From: Jacaranda mimosifolia
Taxonomy: Eukaryota; Streptophyta; Magnoliopsida; Lamiales; Bignoniaceae
Direction: 5' to 3'
Length of the DNA: 64,000 nucleotides
Assembly (NCBI GenBank): GCA_018894105.1
Contig: CM032126.1
Span: 24,588,391-24,652,390 of the forward strand
Position 1 is the first letter of the stretch; each line of letters begins with the position of its first letter. The notes beneath the pieces are model-generated. The model was not told where the DNA came from. It was given only the letters and a program-made list of their open reading frames with translations, and ran no database searches. Made by a program: the position numbers and the translations under genes. Below are positions 36,956 through 47,905 of the stretch, piece by piece.

Positions 36956-37200
36956 GTTATGTCTTTTGGTCTAATCAATTGGGAGCAGTGTGTGTGTGTG
37001 TTTTTGTCTGTGGACTGATCCATATCAAATGCTGACTACAAATTATTGCAAGAATATGTGATAGTAAGAAATTTACAAGGTTTCCCTTTCTATTTTATGT
37101 GAAAAGTGTTGTAAACATTAGTTTGTTGAAAGATCATACATAGGCTTTATGACACAGTTAATAACCTGAATGCCTTTCTTTTTTCATGGGTCTTCATTTG
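36956..37200 (+). other. Probable Lunapark 3' UTR
   Basis: T-rich sequence with a short (TG)n patch at about 36989-37001. There is no clear AATAAA; the end is not determined. Confidence 0.4.
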
Positions 37201-37610
37201 TCTGATCAAATGGTACAATGTTTTGTCAACTGATAAAAGAATTTGTTAAACCTGGAATTTTGATGGAGGAATTTGTTGTGAGCTAATGAATCGTGTTTGC
37301 CTTTTTGTTTTCGATGAGGAGTTAAGGGCATTGCCTTTCTATATATTCTGCCACTTGCTCCAGTTGAAACAAGCTGATCCCCTTGGTGCATCATAATTCA
37401 TACATGTTAAAGTCAACAAAAGTGGATTTCTTGTAGAAGTATCATAAAACTTGTCCGTTTGGTTTATAACCTAATTAGTGATTCTCAAAAGCTGCTGCTA
37501 TTAGTAATGCCATAGCTGTTTAGTGCTGAGATAGATGGTGTGGTTTTCACAATGTGACAAGGAAAATCAGTCCATGAAGTCAGTGGGGACATGGGATTGC
37601 AAATACTTGG

Positions 37611-37915
37611 AGCATGTTTGTTTATGTTTTTATTTTTATTTTCATTTGCACTCATTGAAATTATTTGAAAATAAATTATTAATAATTTATCATTATTTTT
37701 GTCAAAGTTTAAATTTATTTCATCTTAAAAGACATTCCCTAATAACTTAAATATTTTCTCTTTTTATTTCATTATAACTATCTCTCTCCACCAACAACCT
37801 ATTAAACCCTATATAATCATAACTTTTTCAATAAACTATTCAAATTCAATTTATTTTGTCTAATTAACTTTTTTAAATTTTGAAAATGAAAAATAAAAAC
37901 ATAACCAAGCAAAGC
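37611..37915. mobile_element. Tourist-like MITE downstream of Lunapark
   Basis: The inverted ends share GGTTATGTTTTTATTTTT-like sequence: AGCATGTTTGTTTATGTTTT left, GCTTTGCTTGGTTATGTTTT right. They are flanked by 3-bp TGG repeats (37608-37610, 37916-37918). It is 305 bp, AT-rich and non-coding. The TGG duplication is unusual for the Tourist group, so the superfamily is tentative. Confidence 0.65.
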
Positions 37916-40849
37916 TGGATTGAGCTGCAAAGGAAAGAAGTTTTTATATTTTGACAGAATTGCTTGAAAGTAAGACCAATATTCAACCTATAGACAACAT
38001 ATATTTCCTACTTACCCCATGTTTTCACATAACTTGATTTGAAATTATTAGCATTTAGATGCATTAAGGAATGGGTAACCCATTCTAGTGTACGGATTCC
38101 TTGTAGAGACTAGAGAGAAAGGAAAAAAATAAAAATAAAAATAAAAATAAAAATGAGCAGCAAAATTAAATATAAATATTAAAAAAGGAGGTGAAGGTGA
38201 TAGAAGAAAAAATGGTGAAAAAAATATGAGTAAGTGCAGTGGTGAGCCGACATTGTCGAGTGCAAAGACAAACGAAGTTCATGTGATGTGCCCCTCTAAT
38301 AATTTAACATCATATCATATGCCCCACACGCCACAATATCATCTTGTCATAAAATCCTGCCCTACGTACCTACACTACACAAACGAAGTTCATCATGTCT
38401 GTGTTTGGATGTAAATTTGTTGTACGTATTTATTAAACTTAAAATATAAGAAAAGGAGGCAGCGGAACAGAAATAGTGTATTTGATTAGAATTAAGCGAC
38501 TTAGGCACATACATATATTTCTATTGGCCCATTTGTTTGTTTAACTCAAATTCAGAATATAAAAAATTCAAAATGGTTTACAGTTTGCTTGCTAGGTAGT
38601 CGGTACGTATAAATATAATTAACTCAACCAAATCAGAAGAGAAGAAGAGGGCCATAAACCTTAATTAACTCTATCTGAGAGGACTGATCAGAATAATAAA
38701 TAAACTTATTAGGGAATTTTGTGTTTCTAAGTGAGTGAGATCTAATATTTAAATCAAATATATAAGAGAATGATATAATCATAACTTACAAAAAAATAAA
38801 AATTGCAGCACTGCTTGCTGCAGTTTGAGTTGGATGTCATCAGATCAGATGTTACATGTGTTTGTTAACCTTTTTTCTTCTTCTTCTTCTGATGAGGTAT
38901 GAAAAATGGGGCCATGCATGTTCTGGTGAGCATCATGGTGTGGTGTCCTGATTGGATTAGTCGTCTTGTCCAAGTTCCAATAATATATATGATGTAAAAT
39001 CATGGTTCAATAAAAGATTTTTCTTTTAGTAAGTTATCAGAGTATTTTCTTTTGTATTAATTTTATACTTTGTTCGTAGGGAATCCTAAATCTTTATTTA
39101 ACTTGGTATTTCTTGCACGCTATAGCTATTTGAAATTAGATATGTAGCTATATTAATTTCTACGACCTTAATTTGTGTTTCCTTAAATGATACTACAATT
39201 AGTTCCATGGAATGAAAGTGCTTAACAGATGGAAAGCCATTCAATTTGCACCTTTGATAAAGTGATCAAATTTTGATTACAATGTTAACTATTTTTCACA
39301 TGAGATTGAGAGGGGCATAACAAAGTGGGGCATTGAGTGGATGAATATGATTGTTAAAATCATTAGTTACTTGTGTTCATATTTCAATATACCTAATCAA
39401 CTTACTGAAAAATGAATTTTTTATTTTATTTTTTATTTTTATAATATTTCATTTTCTATTTCATTGCAGATATATAGCTAATTCTCCTTTTCCCTAGTTT
39501 TGCCTTAGTTCTTTGTATAATACATTTGAAAGGAGTTATTAATATGCTAATCTTTTGACAGGAAATTGAAAGGAGTTTCCTTATAATATTGTTATAAATA
39601 TTTGGATTGAGCCTTTATTGGTACAAGTCCCTATTAAGATGTTAACTATCTAAATTGTAAGGGCCAGTTTAATTTGGACATGTTTTCATTTAACTTATTT
39701 TCTATTTTTAATATTTTTAAAAATTAAAAAAATTAATTATAACTTTGAAAATGAGTTTATATTTTGATGTTTTGTTCCAAAACAATGATCAGCACAAATA
39801 TAGGATTCAAAGTTTAGGTATTTTTTATTTTTTATTTTTTGAAATAATATTTTATTAATTTTGAAATGATAGTGTATTCTTCATATTAAATCGAATTTGA
39901 ATTAAACTAGAATGATAGAGTACGTTCAGGAAAAATAAAAAATAAAAAAAAGGAATATTTTGTAAGAAAATAGATAGAAGTTGATGATTTTTCATCTTTA
40001 AATAGTATCAAAAACAAAAGGGGCTTTGAAAATAAAAACAAACAACCCCCCCTTTTGTCACCACAATCTTGTCAAGATGCGGATTCATACCGAGCGGCTT
40101 TTGGTCCAGTGGCATAGCCTCACACTCTATGCGTGAGGTGAAGAATTAAAACCTAAAAAATCCTTGATCTGTACTTATATAAATTAAAAGAAAAAAGATA
40201 TGAACTCAAAAAGTCCTTTCAAATTTTAAGATAGATAGTTGATTTACAAATTATTATTTGAAATGTATTTAAACATGCAATTTCTTTATGAAAAAATATA
40301 TGATGAGGCAACCGATTAAGGTGTGACCTAATTAGTACTTATGTTTTTAGTCATTAATTGCACCTGTGAATGGCACGCGATCATGCCTTTCTGTTATTGT
40401 TATTAGACATATATATTCGTGATATAACCTAACCTACAATCTAACACCAACAATAAACAAAATTATATATATAGGAAATAAAATCTCAATCTTTGATTGC
40501 ATCAAATCCTTGTCTACGACAAACAATACATTATATGAAATAATTTCACACAATCAAATGGTGTTGAACAATCGAAAAAAGTCAACTATTCCAATCAAGA
40601 AGGAAATTAAAGATGGAAGAGACACCAATTAAGGAAAATAATAATCAAATCAGACTTAGAACTCGACATCCCCTCATGTCGACTTGAAATTTGTGGATCC
40701 ATCTACCAAGAAACCTGCGCACAGGAGAAACATAAATTATCATAAGCCGAATTAATTTCCACGAATAATCAAGACAAATTATTGTCTGTGTATGTTTTTT
40801 CTTTTTAATTTTCTAAAGATAATGGAATAATTTGTATAAGTTGGATTAA
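37916..40849. other. Intergenic DNA, no gene recognised
   Basis: AT-rich. Contains an (AAAAT)n microsatellite (about 38128-38154), a 15-bp direct repeat ACAAACGAAGTTCAT at 38268-38282 and 38379-38393 bracketing 96 bp, and a TTCTTC run near 38878-38890. No coding signal. Confidence 0.55.
40088..40155 (+). repeat. Possible tRNA-derived SINE fragment
   Basis: TGGTCCAGTGG resembles a Pol III A box (TGGCTCAGTGG) and is followed about 40 bp later by a degraded B-box-like GAAGAATTAAAACC. No full SINE, tail or target duplication is seen. Confidence 0.3.
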
Positions 40850-41220
40850 GAGAGTGTTTGAATGAGCTTATAAACTTTTCAAAATATCTTATTAGTTAGA
40901 TGTCAAAAAGTGTTTGGTAATTTTTTTTCAAAAAAACAAAAAATGTTTACAAGCTCCAAAAATAAGATGTTAGGAGTTTGAAAACTTTTTTAAAAAAAAT
41001 TAAAGAATTCCTAACTTATTTTTAAAATCTTAACAAGTTCTTTTAATTTTAATCATATTCATTACAAAATTGCAATTACTAACATCTTATAAGCTCCAAA
41101 ATATTATTTTATTCAAACACTTTAAGAACTTAATTTTTAAAAAAAGATCTAACATTTTTTAAGCTAAAAAAATATCTTATAAACTGTAGAAGCTTATAAG
41201 ATCTTTAGCCAAATACCCTC
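40850..41220. mobile_element. Tourist-like (PIF/Harbinger) MITE
   Basis: Ends GAGAGTGTTTG (left) and GAGGGTATTTG (right, inward) are followed on both sides by CTTATAA-containing sequence. TAA target duplications lie at 40847-40849 and 41221-41223. It is 371 bp and AT-rich, with no coding frame. Confidence 0.75.
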
Positions 41221-41223
41221 TAA

Positions 41224-41809
41224 GATAAAAGATTGATGAGTTAACTTGATAATGAGAATTCAAAAAATTAACAAATGAATAAAGATAGAAATACATACTA
41301 ACGTGTTTAAAGTTACTTTGTTCTTCTTCTAATTTGCGTGTCATGTCTTATTTTTCATTTCATATCTTACAACCAATTATATATTTAAAGGACTATTTCA
41401 AACACTTGGCTTGCGTTGTGACATATATAAAAGTATATTATGACGTGAAATATATAATAAAATACTAAGTTAAAAATAGAAGGTCCAACACGCAAGCACA
41501 GTCAACTTCCACAAAAAGAAAATGAGTTTCTCTTAAACAATCCTAGCTAGTGAATATATATATATATATAGAATGAGTTTTACTTTTCTAGTAATTAACT
41601 AATTATATATATATATATATATTTTTTTTTTTTGTAGCAAAGCCTTATAGTAGAAAATTAACTGATCACTTAGCTAATCATTGACAACTTCCCCTTCATT
41701 TATATATAGAAAAAAAAAAAAAAAAAAAAAAAAGTAAAATAATAAGTACTCAGACAGAAATAGAGTATAATAATAATATTTAGTACTACTCAACTGGAAT
41801 ATCTAGATT
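41224..41809. other. AT-rich region 3' of the HyPRP gene
   Basis: Contains (TA)n tracts near 41557-41620 and a 23-base A run at 41711-41733. The HyPRP 3' UTR lies at its right end (minus strand). Confidence 0.5.
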
Positions 41810-42379
41810 CTAGAGAGAGCAAGTGAAGCCAGGAGGTGGTGTCTTGCCACAGGTGAGGAGGAGCTGAAGAGCAAGAGGGACAAAGACATTAAGGTTGAGG
41901 GCCTTGATTTTAAGAGTAGTGCACAGGCAGACTGCAGCTTCAAGCTCCACAAGCCCTGATATTATGGGGCAGCATTCATTAGCAGCAGGGTCTCCCAGTC
42001 CAATGTGCACCAGCCCACCAAGAAGATCCACACATGCACCAAGTTTCAATGTATCGATGGGGCAGGTGGCCTCACCCCCCGGCGGCGGCGGGCAGGGCTT
42101 TCCCTTTGGTGGGTCCACCACCGGAGGGACGGTCACCGGCGGCAGCACGGGCACTTTAGGTACTGTTACTGGTGGGATGGGCACTTTGGGAACGGTGACG
42201 GGTGGGAGGGTGATGGGGGGCTTGACGATTGGAGGGAGGATTTTGGGGGACTTGGGCTTCTTGGGATGGGGATGTGGCTTGGAGCAGTAGCCACATTCAG
42301 GTTCGAGAATGGGATCAGTGGCAGAGGCGATGGAGAGCATGGAAATGAGGAGAATGGCTAGTTTCTTGGAGGACTCCAT
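41810..42379 (-). CDS. Hybrid proline-rich protein with eight-cysteine (LTP-like / hydrophobic seed) domain
   Basis: Intronless, 189 residues. Residues 1-20 form a secretion signal (MESSKKLAILLISMLSIASA). Residues 21-105 are a proline-rich wall-type domain with repeats such as PPVTVPKVP, HPHPKKPKSP and a CGYC pair. Residues 106-189 are the eight-cysteine domain: CPIDTLKLGAC, NECCPIISGL, AVCLC, LLLTCGK and FTC near the end. This is the DC2.15/HyPRP class, secreted to the cell wall or wall-membrane interface. Family members are developmentally and stress regulated, and lipid binding is assumed from the fold, not shown. The start is the first ATG after a TATA box about 60 bp upstream. All eight cysteines are present, so it looks functional. 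Confidence 0.93.
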   Translation of the reverse strand: MESSKKLAILLISMLSIASATDPILEPECGYCSKPHPHPKKPKSPKILPPIVKPPITLPPVTVPKVPIPPVTVPKVPVLPPVTVPPVVDPPKGKPCPPPPGGEATCPIDTLKLGACVDLLGGLVHIGLGDPAANECCPIISGLVELEAAVCLCTTLKIKALNLNVFVPLALQLLLTCGKTPPPGFTCSL

Positions 42380-42435
42380 TAATGATCAAAAACAAAATGG
42401 GATTGGTGCAAAGGAACTGGTATGCCCACTCACTT

Positions 42436-42444
42436 GTTATATAG
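42436..42444 (-). promoter_or_regulatory. TATA box of the HyPRP gene
   Basis: On the - strand this reads CTATATAAC, 57-65 bp upstream of the ATG. That would place the transcription start about 25-35 bp before the start codon and give a short 5' leader. Confidence 0.7.
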
Positions 42445-42512
42445 AGATAGTGAGTGGAGCTTGCAACTTGCAAGAATACAAACCAAAGCCCAAGCTAGCT
42501 AGCAAACCGAAG

Positions 42513-42518
42513 CACGTG
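42513..42518 (-). promoter_or_regulatory. G-box (CACGTG) upstream of the HyPRP gene
   Basis: A palindromic CACGTG lies about 70 bp upstream of the TATA box, the usual position for a functional G-box recognised by bHLH/bZIP factors. Function inferred. Confidence 0.5.
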
Positions 42519-42519
42519 A

Positions 42520-42990
42520 ACTAATGGAGAACTGCCAAAATTTGCTAGTTGTCAAGTATACCATGCAAATTCATTATTCTTTTTGGATTTTTTTTTTTTA
42601 AATATATTTTTCATTTTGATGTATATAAGTAGTTGATGATATTTAATCCTACGGACAGGAATAAAATTTGAATATAAGGATTATCAACGAGATGATCCTT
42701 TAAAGTAGCTGGACTTGATCCACATTCGAGAATAATGGATTTGGTCGAAGTCATTATCATCAATATATATATATATATATCATTAATTGACATGTTGTTA
42801 AAGAATTTTTACATCAAAATTGTTGGACAATTAATACAAATAAGTAATGTCCTACGTCCAACACTTAAAAGAGTTAATCTCAAAGAATTTATACTAGATC
42901 ATTTTATGATTTTGAGTCGAATATTTGCACTAATTAAATTCTTATCAGTCAAGAAGTCAAACAGATAAATGACAATTCACATTTATGTAG

Positions 42991-43045
<55 letters not shown>

Positions 43046-44054
43046 GCACTGGCATTACTCCTTTTTCCAATGTATATGTAGTGATTGATTTGTCTCATAT
43101 TTTCCTATAGATGATAACAACTTTAATTGCATAGGCTAAAACATCAATTCATGAGTACATAACCTATATGGTTAAAGTGTGTGCCAAAGTTTATCTTTAA
43201 AAGAATAAAGATGGATAAGTGAAGCATAGGGAAATTATACAAAAGTGTCTCATAGTAAATGACTATGCATGACAATCCTACCATGTCATGCTTGCTAGTT
43301 GGTTCATATTCGGTAAAAATTTGGAAAAAACCTTAATGATATATATATATATATATTCATTATTAAATTTACTTTCTTATTTTTTCAGTTTCACCATCAA
43401 AAAATAGGTATTTGTTATGGAAAAATTGCTACAAGATTAATTTTGCAGATATAGCTAAAAAATAAAACTACAAATATTCGTAGCAAATATAATTTTTTTA
43501 AATTACAAGCTATAAAATTATTAATTATTAGTCTATAGTCTTGTACGTTCAAAGCGCAATAAATTAGTTATACATTATTCGTAGAAACTAAAATTACAAA
43601 TTTTTAATATCAATTACGGATTGACCGTAACTGATGCCTTAATTTTTTTAATATAAAAAAAGAAATTTTATTTTTTAAAATATATATAATTTTTTTTGAA
43701 AAACCTACTCTGTCTCAATATGAAAAATCGATAATCTTAAAATGGTTGGTAGCATTAGGAATATTTAAAATGGATATTTGTTTACAGGATAAGAAATAAA
43801 AAGAAAATGCTGAAAAATGTCAAATTGTTATAAAAAGGCAATATATAATAGCAATATAGCAAATCAAAAAATAATTTCATTATATATATATATATATCTG
43901 TCGATAGAGAAATTTTTTGAACTGGGACGCAGATGGAAAAGACGGGGGCTAGCTTTTTGCTTTTCAGATTCATTTTTTCTAGTTTCGTGTAAAACGATTG
44001 CTGTGTCATTTACATTACAAATATAAAAATATGGCGTGTTCAAAAAAATGTTGA
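42520..44054. other. Intergenic DNA, no gene recognised
   Basis: AT-rich sequence with several (TA)n tracts (about 42760-42780, 43340-43357, 43883-43898). Nothing coding. Confidence 0.55.
42991..43046. repeat. Compound (AC)n(AT)n microsatellite
   Basis: About 19 AC units followed directly by about nine AT units. Confidence 0.9.
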
Positions 44055-44062
44055 GTTAATTC

Positions 44063-44843
44063 TAAATTTGGCAATTGGATATTTACGGATAACTCAATGA
44101 TGGATAATGATGGAATGAGTAAACTTATTCATTTTTTATTTAGTACAAGATGACATACTTGTTATCCATGAGGATGGATAATGAATAACCCATAGGTACT
44201 CGTAATAAATTTTTATTTTTTTAATATTTAAAGATAAATTAATATCCACTTTATATTATATTATTAAAATATTAACTAAATAAAATAAAAAAAGAGTACA
44301 TACTTATTACTTTAAACAAGTACTTAAATTATTAATAACGTTGTAGTTTAAAACTTACTACTTAAGTATTCAAAATTCACCAAATTTGAGGTACATTACA
44401 TTCAAAAACTCAAATTTAAATTTCATTACATGCCAAAAAAATTTTGAATTAAAAATTTAAATATTACTCAAACATTATTGTCCTTATAGAAGAAGAATAT
44501 GTTACATCCATAGGAATATATATAACAAGTTGTTCATGATCACTTGACTGCACATATGACTAATATTTGGGAATGACTTTTTGTTATATACTATTTTGTA
44601 TCTAGCGTATTATTTTAGGGTATAAGTTAATTTAGTTTATTGTAATTTTTCTTATTTGTGAATCTAAAAATTAAAATTTAAATAACAAAGTTTTAAAAAA
44701 TAAATATATACACGAATAACCCATGAGTACCTGTGGGCTGACCAAAAAATGTCGGGTAATTTGGGTATGGATAAAATTACCCATATTTTATTGAATTGAG
44801 AATATTTAAATACCTGGGTATGGGTAAAATTTTACCAAATCTA
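44063..44843. mobile_element. hAT-type non-autonomous element
   Basis: Ends TAAATTTGGCAA (left) and TAGATTTGGTAA (right, inward) are flanked by GTTAATTC (44055-44062) and GTTGATTC (44844-44851), an 8-bp duplication with one mismatch. The subterminal regions carry repeated GGATAA/GGGTA and TTACCC motifs. There is no transposase. Confidence 0.75.
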
Positions 44844-44851
44844 GTTGATTC

Positions 44852-46679
44852 AATTTTATCTACGTTTCACTTATTACTTCATGTAAGAAATTAAGCCATA
44901 TATTTGCTTGTAAAACAATTTAACCAACGTACTTATATTAATTTGTGATTGCATTGATAAATTCTATAAATACATTAGTTATATCATTATATCACCGCTA
45001 AAAGGCTTATTCTTACTTTTACTATTTGGAGTTCAACGTTACGTTAAAGAATATTAATTAAATATTATCTCTTAATTCTTTATACGACTTAAATTTTAGT
45101 ATTATAATATACAGATATTTTTAAAAAAAGAACAATTATCGAGTGATCAATTGACTTAGCGGCATCGCTTTCATACACACAAACACACACATGTATATAT
45201 ATAAGTATGAGATTTGAAGTTCGAATTGTTAAAGTGGATATATTTTTAAATAAATTAAAAAGAAACAATTAACATCTACTGATCTACATGGATATCTAAA
45301 TATCATATGGTACTTTTCAATACTCCTTGGATACATGTAATACTTCAAACACAAAGAAAAAATTAATGAAAACAAAAATATTTTCACTTATTTTCACGTG
45401 CAAAATAATTTTGACTAGTACGGATTGACTGGTTTGACGCTAATAAAACATAAAAAACGTGATACAAACTTAACGTGTAAAAAATTATCATAAACATATA
45501 ATGAAATAATATATATTAATTTTTATTAAGTGCATTAAGGATTTATTTTTTTATATATATTTAGAAAATATTTTCATTTCCTTCTTGCCATAACATTGCT
45601 TGTATGATTTTTTTCCCTACAACTTATTAAATATTTTATATTCTTATATTATAGCAAATACCTAGTCATGATCTTATCAAAAAGAGAATTCTGGTGATGT
45701 TGTATCCTATATTGTTTTTATAATTTTGGTGTTGCGATATTTACCGTGCAAATTAAACATAGGTTTTATGCAACCTAAACATTACGCACTGTTATAAAAT
45801 ATACAATAATGTAGTTCAAATAGCAATGCACAATTTACTCTTTCGGTTGTCCCTTTTTCACTGCCTAAATTTTAGAGAATAATACTGCACAGCAAAGCAG
45901 ATCTTTTCTGGGATGCAATTAGTTCAATCATTTCATTTTTTTTTCCTTAAAAAAAAGGTCTTAAAATTAATTATTAAATTTCAAGAAATTAAATTAATTA
46001 GGAGGCAACTTATATATAAGCTAAATAATAAGATTAATAAAGATAATAGGTGGAATCCATATATGAATATTTCATTTGGAAAATTGATACTTCCTACCAT
46101 CCCCAAAAATGACTCAGTGAATTGGAGCAACGATTTAGATAAGAATTTAAAGGAATAAAACCCAATATTTGGCTTCATTTTGGGAAAACATTTTCTTTCT
46201 CCCAATTACGACCAAACATTTTCCTTAAAAGATATTCTTTTTCTTCCAAATTTATCAAAAAGAATTTAATTATTACATTTATTAAAATTATATATGTAAT
46301 TTTTAAAATAATTATTTCAATATAAATATATATTTTTAATTATTATACCATTATAAAATAATATATAATAAGATAAAAATGTGATATTACGCCATTTATA
46401 ATACAAAAACTTACATAGGTGACAATTGAAAGTATCGTATTATTCCTTGAAGTTACAAAATAATATTAGGACAAGAAATCGACTAATTTAGGAAATATAT
46501 ATTTTCTTATATTTGGAAGTCCTACTAGCTAGGTGTTTCTGCATGGTCTTTAAAACAAGATCATATCATGCACGTCATACTAAATTTATGATTTTAATTC
46601 TTAAACTAAGGGTTTTAGTTTCGATAATCACCGCCTATACTAATTTTGGGTATTTTCGAAATGAACCAATTTAGTTATA
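44852..46679. other. Intergenic DNA, no gene recognised
   Basis: AT-rich. Apart from the SINE-like fragment above I see nothing that supports a gene. Its right end (to 46684) is the target site of the Tat-type element and may itself be part of the second, older element on the right. Confidence 0.5.
45138..45235 (+). repeat. Possible tRNA-derived SINE fragment
   Basis: TTGACTTAGCGG (about 45151-45162) fits the Pol III A box and GAAGTTCGAATTG (about 45216-45228) fits the B box, with a CA/TA microsatellite between them. No target duplication or tail was identified. Confidence 0.35.
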
Positions 46680-46684
46680 ATGAG

Positions 46685-47479
46685 TGATGAGGGTGAATCT
46701 CGTATATTGGCGTTTAGGGTTGGAATTAAATGAAATCGACCTGATAGGGGTTGAGGAACGAGCCTCTAATGAATCAGGGTCGAGTCCAACAATCAACAGC
46801 AAACATCAGGCTAGTCGAGGGGCACTCCGACGCTCAAGTCAGTAAAGATCGACTGAAGCTATGAGCAGTGGAGTGGGGATACTAGATAAGAAATGGCATC
46901 CCTTGCTAGAGGGTTTTGATGGGGTATTTATAACCTTCTCATGGTGGTTGATATATCTTTGATGCCCCTATTGTGTAAGAAAGGCCATTGTCCTTGCTTG
47001 AGATCTTTTCCGTCTTATCCAGCTTGTGCACTGTTCCAGGTGGTGCTGCCCCAACTACTTAGGACAAGGTGGTACACTAGAAGAGCTTCCTAGCTTGACG
47101 CGGCTGCAAAAAGTGGTACTTTTGGTGGCACGCGCCATTAATATGGCAACATGGCGCCTGGCAAGGCATTCAATGTGGCCGAAGGGTATTCATCGTACCT
47201 CAACCCTTATGGTCGAGACAAGCACACCAGCGGGAATGTCACCTAGGATTTTGACCACCAAGCTCATTCTAGTCGAAGCTACACTATTTTGGTCGAAAGA
47301 TCGAGGCCACCTACATGAGCTATCGACCATAATTGGGTCGATCAGGAACGCTAATATTCCCTACAACTGGCAAAGATCCCGAGGTCGAGTGGCGGTCGAG
47401 CGTCTGCTCAATCTAAAACAAACTGAGCTTAAGGTTGTCGTCCTAGTTAAGTGTTATTGGGCTGGGCTATCCCATGTCA
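46685..47479 (-). repeat. 3' LTR of the Tat-type element
   Basis: 795 bp. Its plus-strand ends are TGATGAGGGTGAATC and CCCATGTCA, so TG...CA ends are intact. It is homologous throughout to 55551-56369; ATGAG precedes it at 46680-46684. Confidence 0.88.
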
Positions 47480-47499
47480 TGAATCCCCTCCATTCCCGA
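47480..47499 (-). other. Polypurine tract before the 3' LTR
   Basis: The - strand reads TCGGGAATGGAGGGGATTCA and directly abuts the LTR start TGACATGGG, the expected place for plus-strand priming. Confidence 0.65.
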
Positions 47500-47734
47500 G
47501 TCCTAATCGAGTATGTCGACGAAGGAGCAGGGAATAACTGACTTGCTGACCAGTTGTTGCAAATAATTGACTAGAATTCAACGAAATAACTGGGGTATCC
47601 CGGAGTCGACGTGGATTTTGCAAGGTTGACTAAGGTTTTGACACATTTAATGCATCTGCTACACTGGGTAATGTGAAGTATTGAGAGGCGGTAGTGTAAT
47701 AACTGTTGCCGTTTAGGGTTTCGCGCATTGGTGC

Positions 47735-47744
47735 CTATAAATAG
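47735..47744 (+). promoter_or_regulatory. TATA box driving the antisense gene of the Tat-type element
   Basis: CTATAAATAG lies within GGTGCCTATAAATAGGCGC, 162 bp upstream of the first ATG (47906) of the antisense gene and outside the LTR. The same box is found at 58413 in the neighbouring element. Confidence 0.65.
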
Positions 47745-47905
47745 GCGCTGTAAGAATCTTTATTTTTACATTTACAGCTTTGCGTGAGGTCGAGCACAGT
47801 GATTTACTACATTCTACATTCTGCTTCTAGATAGCCAAACCACATAAGCATTTCAATACCTTTAGGTGTGCTTTGCTCTTTGATCATAAATGCAATAAAA
47901 TAGTA

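Noticed and set aside
39658..40050. Possible Tourist-like MITE with GGGCCAGTTTAATTTGG and AAACAAACAACCCCCCC ends
   Set aside because: The ends are only loosely complementary and I could not find a matching 3-bp duplication.
41895..42361. Plus-strand frames of 118-131 residues over the HyPRP gene (Gly-rich)
   Set aside because: The Gly/Arg-rich strings are the antisense of the proline codons; signal peptide and eight-cysteine pattern are on the minus strand.
40088..45235. Functional tRNA genes at the two Pol III box-like sites
   Set aside because: Neither site can form a cloverleaf: the spacing of the A and B boxes is wrong and no acceptor stem pairs. At best they are SINE fragments.
47026..47541. 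171-residue plus-strand frame in the left LTR, with a similar 128-residue frame at 55849-56235 in the right LTR
   Set aside because: Both are in homologous LTR positions and lack any recognised domain. The frame is probably kept open by GC-rich LTR sequence rather than by selection, though LTR-encoded peptides cannot be excluded.
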